Shown: piece after piece, positions 59,633 to 64,000 of the stretch
Layout: the number at the start of each line of letters is the position of its first letter
Position numbering within the stretch: the stretch's first letter is position 1
DNA from: Chitinophagales bacterium
GTDB lineage: Bacteria; Bacteroidota; Bacteroidia; Chitinophagales; Saprospiraceae
Direction: 5' to 3'
Assembly: GCA_013299105.1 (NCBI GenBank)
Contig: JAAFJY010000005.1
Span: 87,928-151,927 of the forward strand
DNA: 64,000 nucleotides
The notes under the pieces: model-generated
The model's input: only the letters and a program-made list of their open reading frames with translations
Databases searched by the model: none
What the model was told of the DNA's origin: nothing
Translations under genes and position numbers: made by a program

Positions 59633-62600
59633 TTATCGCTGTGGTACGCTGGTGAACTTCTGGGTATTTCTTAACCACAATTCAAAATCCAGTGCACTGA
59701 CGTCTCCATCCATGTTGTAATCCAAAATGCTGTAGGTCAAGAACCGTGGGCTGTTGTTCAACCACTTGCCAAAGTCGGCTGCGTTGATGTCCGTGAAGTT
59801 TCCACTCGACAGAGACTGATCACCGTTGCCAGCAAACATGGCAAAAACACCATTTTGTATTTGTTTTTGTCCCACAAACACTCCAATCTGCAATGGATCA
59901 TCGATGAAGGATTCCTTGTTGCGGAAATCGTAAGTTATTTTCCCGTTTACTATCGGCAGTGCCGTATGGGACATGACGATCAAGTGGTTGCGGTGCTCAA
60001 TAGTCAGGTAATAAGTAGCTCCCTGGTCCAAAACACAGCAATTCCCATCATTCACAAACTCAATGTGTCCATCCCGGTACAAGAGTCCCGCGCGCTGGCA
60101 AACGATTTGAGCGCTGGCACTTGGGCCATTGCGCAGGGCAACCAGCACCCAATCCACTACATTGGAAGAATATCCGGCATCTGTAGGATTTCCAGAGCCA
60201 TTCGAATTAAATCCATTACCCTCCGCACCTTGGTAATTCCAGGGAGCAATGTTGTAGGCTTGCCCACTTGAGCCCAAGAGGGGTGTAGAGATGATTTGAT
60301 TCGAGATAATGTCAAAAATAGACTGGCCGGGAAGCACCCCAAGGTTATTCAGCGCAGTGCGCATAGGGGGGGCTTGATACAATCCCGTTTGAGGTACAAT
60401 AAGACTACCTTCCAGATAGACATAGGTTTCGATGGTGACACAACCAAAAGGCAGCGTAGTCAGGTACAGCGTTGCTACATCCGTTGCTACTGGGCTGCCG
60501 TTGTCTGATGCTGTGTATCTCACGATCTCTGTGCCAGAGAAGTTCGGTGCCGGGGTGTAAGTATAGGCTCCATTGGCAGCCAATACCAGCGTACCACCGC
60601 TCGGCAGTGGGTTCGCCGTGCTGCCATTCACCACCAGCGCAGTATTCGTGCTGCTCAGCGCCGCCGTTACGGTCTGGGTGTTGCCTTCCGGATCGAAGTC
60701 GTTCGTCAGGATGTTACCCGTTTGAACCTGACCTTGTGGACCCGAGTTCGCGTCGTCATTCGCAACCGTCACGTTGCCCAGGTTCGGGATGACTGTGATC
60801 GTCAGCACTGCGTTGTCCATCAAACCGCCTGGATCGCTGATTGTATACCGCACGGGTACCTCGCCAAGGAAGGTCGGAAGTGGATCGAAGGTGTACGTGC
60901 CATTCGCATTCAAGGTGATCGTGCCCGCTGGTACCGTTACACCCGATGCATTCGTGCCAGAGATTGGTGTCGGAGTACCTATTGGCAGGTTGTCGTCTAC
61001 CGAACCGTCGCCGTCCGTGTCCGCCAAAGCTGAAGTCACCGTGATCACGTCGCCGTCAGGGTCGCTGTCGTTCGGCAGCACGTTGCCACCCACCGTTACA
61101 TCTTGTTCAGTGGTGTTGGTATCGTCGTTCGCTACCGGAGGCTCGTTTACCCCAGGTACTGAAGTCGGTATCACTTCGATCGCCACCGTCGCGCGGTCAG
61201 TTGCAGGACTTGCGTTGTTGTCCGTAACTGTGTACGCAAACGGTACCGTGCCCTGGTAATTCAGGGCAGGGTTGTAGGTGTACGTGCCGTTGGGGTTCAA
61301 GGTCACCGTACCCGCTACCACGACCATGTTGGCATTGTTGGTGCCGAAAATGGTGGTGCTTGTACCCAGTGGCAGGTTGTCATCCACCGAGCCGTCGCCA
61401 TCCGTATCCGCCAGAGCGCTCGTCACCGTTTGGGTGTCGCCTTGTGGATCGTTGTCGTTCGTCAGCACGTTGCCGCTCACTGGTACGTTGACCGGAGTTT
61501 GGTTGATGTCGTTCTGAGCGAAGGTATTGTTGATCGGCAGCGTCGTCAGGTACAGCGTCGCAACATCCGTTGCAATTGGGCTGCCGTTGTCCGTTGCTGT
61601 GTATCTCACGATCTCCGTTCCGATGAAACCAAGAGCGGGTGTGTACGTGTACGCACCGTTGGCTGCCAGTACCAGCGTACCACCACTTGGAAGTGTGTTC
61701 GCCGTGCTGCCATTCACCACCAGGGCAGTATTGGCACTGTTCAGTGCAGCTGTCACCGTCTGGGTGTTGCCTTCTGGATCAAAGTCGTTCAGCAGGATAT
61801 TCCCCGTTTGTACTACGCCCCGTGGGCCAGAATTCGCGTCGTCGTTGGCAACCGTCACGTTGCCCAGGTTCGGGATCACCGTGATCGTCAGCACTGCTGC
61901 GTCCATCAAACCGCCTGGATCGCTGATCGTGTACCGTACGGGTACTTCACCAAGGAAGGTCGGAAGTGGATCGAAGGTGTAGGTGCCGTTTGCATTCAAG
62001 GTGATCGTACCCGCTGGTACCGTTACACCCGATGCATTCGTGCCAGAGATTGGTGTCGGAGTACCTATTGGCAGGTTGTCGTCTACCGAACCGTCGCCGT
62101 CCGTGTCCGCCAAAGCTGAAGTCACCGTGATCACGTCGCCATCAGGGTCGCTGTCGTTCGGCAGCACGTTATCACTCACAGTTACATCTTGCTCCGTGGT
62201 GTTGGTATCGTCATTCGCTACCGGAGGCTCGTTTACCCCAGGTACTGAGTTGGGGATTACTTCGATGGCCACCGTCGCGCGGTCAGTTGCAGGGCTTGGG
62301 TTGTTGTCCGTAACTGTGTACGCAAACGGTACCGTGCCCTGGTAATTCAGGGCAGGTGTGTAGGTGTACGTGCCGTTGGCGTTCAGCGTAACTGTACCTG
62401 CTACCACGACCATGTTGGCATTGTTGGTGCCGAAAATGGTGGTGCTTGTACCCAGTGGCAGGTTGTCATCCACCGAGCCGTCGCCATCCGTATCCGCCAG
62501 AGCGCTCGTCACCGTTTGGGTGTCGCCTTGTGGATCGTTGTCGTTCGTCAGCACGTTGCCGCTCACTGGTACGTTGACCGGAGTTTGGTTGATGTCGTTC

Positions 62601-64000
62601 TGAGCGAAGGTATTGTTGATCGGCAGCGTCGTCAGGTACAGCGTCGCAACATCCGTTGCAATTGGGCTGCCGTTGTCCGTTGCTGTGTATCTCACGATCT
62701 CCGTTCCGATGAAACCAAGAGCGGGTGTGTACGTGTACGCACCGTTGGCTGCCAGTACCAGCGTACCACCACTTGGAAGTGTGTTCGCCGTGCTGCCATT
62801 CACCACCAGGGCAGTATTGGCACTGTTCAGTGCAGCTGTCACCGTCTGGGTGTTGCCTTCTGGATCAAAGTCGTTCAGCAGGATATTCCCCGTTTGTACT
62901 ACGCCCCGTGGGCCCGAGTTCGCGTCGTCGTTCGCAACGGTCACGTTGCCCAGGTTCGGGATCACCGTGATCGTCAGCACCGCGTTGTCCATCAAACCAC
63001 CTGGATCGCTGATTGTGTACCGTACGGGTACCTCGCCCAGGAAGGTCGGAAGTGGATCGAAGGTGTACGTGCCATTCGTATTCAAGGTGATCGTACCAGC
63101 TGGTACCGTAGCGCCCAAGGTATTTGTGCCAGAAATTGGCGTCGGAGTACCCACCGTCAGCGGATCGTCGACCATCCCGTCGTTGTCCGTGTCCGCCAGT
63201 GCGGAAGTCACCGTGATTGGATCACCATCAGGATCGCTGTCGTTTGGCAGCACGTTGCCACCCACCGTTACATCTTGTTCAGTGGTGTTGGTATCGTCGT
63301 TCGCTACCGGAGGCTCGTTTACCCCAGGTACTGAAGTCGGTATCACTTCGATCGCCACCGTCGCGCGGTCAGTTGCAGGACTTGCGTTGTTGTCCGTAAC
63401 TGTGTACGCAAACGGTACCGTGCCCTGGTAATTCAGGGCAGGGTTGTAGGTGTACGTGCCGTTGGGGTTCAAGGTCACCGTACCCGCTACCACGACCATG
63501 TTGGCATTGTTGGTGCCGAAAATGGTGGTGCTTGTACCCAGTGGCAGGTTGTCATCCACCGAGCCGTCGCCATCCGTATCCGCCAGAGCGCTCGTCACCG
63601 TTTGGGTGTCGCCTTGTGGATCGTTGTCGTTCGTCAGCACGTTGCCGCTCACTGGTACGTTGACCGGAGTTTGGTTGATGTCGTTCTGAGCGAAGGTATT
63701 GTTGATCGGCAGCGTCGTCAGGTACAGCGTCGCAACATCCGTTGCAATTGGGCTGCCGTTGTCCGTTGCTGTGTATCTCACGATCTCCGTTCCGATGAAA
63801 CCAAGAGCGGGTGTGTACGTGTACGCACCGTTGGCTGCCAGTACCAGCGTACCACCACTTGGAAGTGTGTTCGCCGTGCTGCCATTCACCACCAGGGCAG
63901 TATTGGCACTGTTCAGTGCAGCTGTCACCGTCTGGGTGTTGCCTTCTGGATCAAAGTCGTTCAGCAGGATATTCCCCGTTTGTACTACGCCCCGTGGGCC
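59633..64000 (-). CDS. Giant Ig/cadherin-like repeat protein, 5' end outside window
   Basis: More than 1455 residues are visible, and the frame stays open to the right edge. It consists of 362-residue super-repeats, each made of three ~120-residue bacterial Ig/cadherin-like domains (NVTVANDDANSGP, then INNTFAQNDINQTPVNVPVS, then PGVNEPPVANDDTNTTEQDV). Many Asp-rich DTDGDGSVDDN-type loops suggest calcium binding. The last 265 residues (YVYLEGSLIVPQTGLYQAPP to the end) are homologous to the C-terminal module of the 3002-residue protein and end in DYNMDGDVSALDFELWLRN. There is no T9SS type A domain at the end. A role as surface adhesin or fibre is inferred. The N terminus and signal peptide cannot be seen. 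Confidence 0.88.
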   Translation of the reverse strand, partial: GPRGVVQTGNILLNDFDPEGNTQTVTAALNSANTALVVNGSTANTLPSGGTLVLAANGAYTYTPALGFIGTEIVRYTATDNGSPIATDVATLYLTTLPINNTFAQNDINQTPVNVPVSGNVLTNDNDPQGDTQTVTSALADTDGDGSVDDNLPLGTSTTIFGTNNANMVVVAGTVTLNPNGTYTYNPALNYQGTVPFAYTVTDNNASPATDRATVAIEVIPTSVPGVNEPPVANDDTNTTEQDVTVGGNVLPNDSDPDGDPITVTSALADTDNDGMVDDPLTVGTPTPISGTNTLGATVPAGTITLNTNGTYTFDPLPTFLGEVPVRYTISDPGGLMDNAVLTITVIPNLGNVTVANDDANSGPRGVVQTGNILLNDFDPEGNTQTVTAALNSANTALVVNGSTANTLPSGGTLVLAANGAYTYTPALGFIGTEIVRYTATDNGSPIATDVATLYLTTLPINNTFAQNDINQTPVNVPVSGNVLTNDNDPQGDTQTVTSALADTDGDGSVDDNLPLGTSTTIFGTNNANMVVVAGTVTLNANGTYTYTPALNYQGTVPFAYTVTDNNPSPATDRATVAIEVIPNSVPGVNEPPVANDDTNTTEQDVTVSDNVLPNDSDPDGDVITVTSALADTDGDGSVDDNLPIGTPTPISGTNASGVTVPAGTITLNANGTYTFDPLPTFLGEVPVRYTISDPGGLMDAAVLTITVIPNLGNVTVANDDANSGPRGVVQTGNILLNDFDPEGNTQTVTAALNSANTALVVNGSTANTLPSGGTLVLAANGAYTYTPALGFIGTEIVRYTATDNGSPIATDVATLYLTTLPINNTFAQNDINQTPVNVPVSGNVLTNDNDPQGDTQTVTSALADTDGDGSVDDNLPLGTSTTIFGTNNANMVVVAGTVTLNPNGTYTYNPALNYQGTVPFAYTVTDNNASPATDRATVAIEVIPTSVPGVNEPPVANDDTNTTEQDVTVGGNVLPNDSDPDGDVITVTSALADTDGDGSVDDNLPIGTPTPISGTNASGVTVPAGTITLNANGTYTFDPLPTFLGEVPVRYTISDPGGLMDNAVLTITVIPNLGNVTVANDDANSGPQGQVQTGNILTNDFDPEGNTQTVTAALSSTNTALVVNGSTANPLPSGGTLVLAANGAYTYTPAPNFSGTEIVRYTASDNGSPVATDVATLYLTTLPFGCVTIETYVYLEGSLIVPQTGLYQAPPMRTALNNLGVLPGQSIFDIISNQIISTPLLGSSGQAYNIAPWNYQGAEGNGFNSNGSGNPTDAGYSSNVVDWVLVALRNGPSASAQIVCQRAGLLYRDGHIEFVNDGNCCVLDQGATYYLTIEHRNHLIVMSHTALPIVNGKITYDFRNKESFIDDPLQIGVFVGQKQIQNGVFAMFAGNGDQSLSSGNFTDINAADFGKWLNNSPRFLTYSILDYNMDGDVSALDFELWLRNTQKFTSVPQR
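60440..64000 (-). repeat. 1086-bp tandem super-repeat
   Basis: Blocks starting near 61278, 62364 and 63450 are almost identical and exactly 1086 bp apart (362 codons). A partial, more diverged unit occupies 60440-61278. The array runs off the right edge. Confidence 0.9.

Noticed and set aside
60296..63689. Repeated plus-strand frames opposite the Ig/cadherin-like gene
   Set aside because: Same cause: shadow frames of a tandem repeat with a real, domain-rich gene on the other strand.
50485..64000. CRISPR array
   Set aside because: The repeats are long coding units in frame with protein domains, not 25-40 bp direct repeats with unique spacers. No cas genes are present.

Overview
The window looks like a chromosomal segment of a Bacteroidota bacterium, most likely of the Saprospiria/Haliscomenobacter type. 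This is inferred from gene content, not from a database match. The evidence is a SusC/SusD pair, the type IX secretion (T9SS) motor genes gldL, gldM and gldN, proteins ending in T9SS-type sorting domains, an RprX/RprY-like two-component pair, and TAnnTTTG-type promoter boxes, which are the Bacteroidota -7 element. I found no rRNA, tRNA, CRISPR array, phage or insertion-sequence transposase.

Layout. 1-1.3 kb: the 3' part of fabD and an AlgH/UPF0301 gene, closed by a strong bidirectional terminator. 1.3-8.5 kb: a SusD lipoprotein and SusC receptor on the minus strand, and a divergent formylglycine-type sulfatase. 8.5-13.1 kb: a secreted beta-propeller protein with a T9SS tail, a small membrane protein and a FucP-like sugar permease. 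13.3-17.7 kb: an L-rhamnose mutarotase, a GH106 alpha-L-rhamnosidase and a Tat-exported Gfo/Idh/MocA oxidoreductase. Together with the sulfatase and SusCD these suggest uptake and breakdown of a rhamnose-containing, possibly sulfated, glycan. 17.8-34.3 kb: mostly housekeeping and regulatory genes. These are a Crp/Fnr regulator with a DUF2892 membrane protein, a large helical protein, tilS, an AAA-like/PD-(D/E)XK protein, a DUF1573 protein, a histidine kinase and response regulator, a 3'-5' exonuclease, purU, a LysM protein, a DinB-like protein, a MoxR/RavA ATPase and an amidase.

34.4-38.3 kb holds gldN, gldM and gldL, without gldK beside them. gldM and gldN are separated by a terminator and a long hairpin element. 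39-44.5 kb holds a lipoprotein, a Kbp-like BON-LysM protein, a Nudix hydrolase, an NlpC/P60 hydrolase, a repeat-rich gene-poor stretch with gene remnants, and a GH10 lipoprotein. 44.7-64 kb is almost entirely three giant secreted repeat proteins on the minus strand (about 1863, 3002 and more than 1450 residues). The first two share an N-terminal module and the last two share a C-terminal module. The 3002-residue protein carries twenty DUF11 repeats, eighteen of them nearly identical at DNA level. These are plausible T9SS cargo, so the secretion motor and likely cargo lie within 30 kb of each other.

Intergenic DNA is rich in dispersed structured repeats. The clearest is a 125-bp hairpin element present three times with compensatory changes in its stem. 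A roughly 140-bp element is present twice with a conserved body but unrelated apical hairpins. A 161-bp long hairpin lies between gldM and gldN. There is also an AT-rich CAGAATT repeat family and a GGCTCGCTGG repeat family associated with short tandem repeats. No classical mobile-element gene accompanies them.
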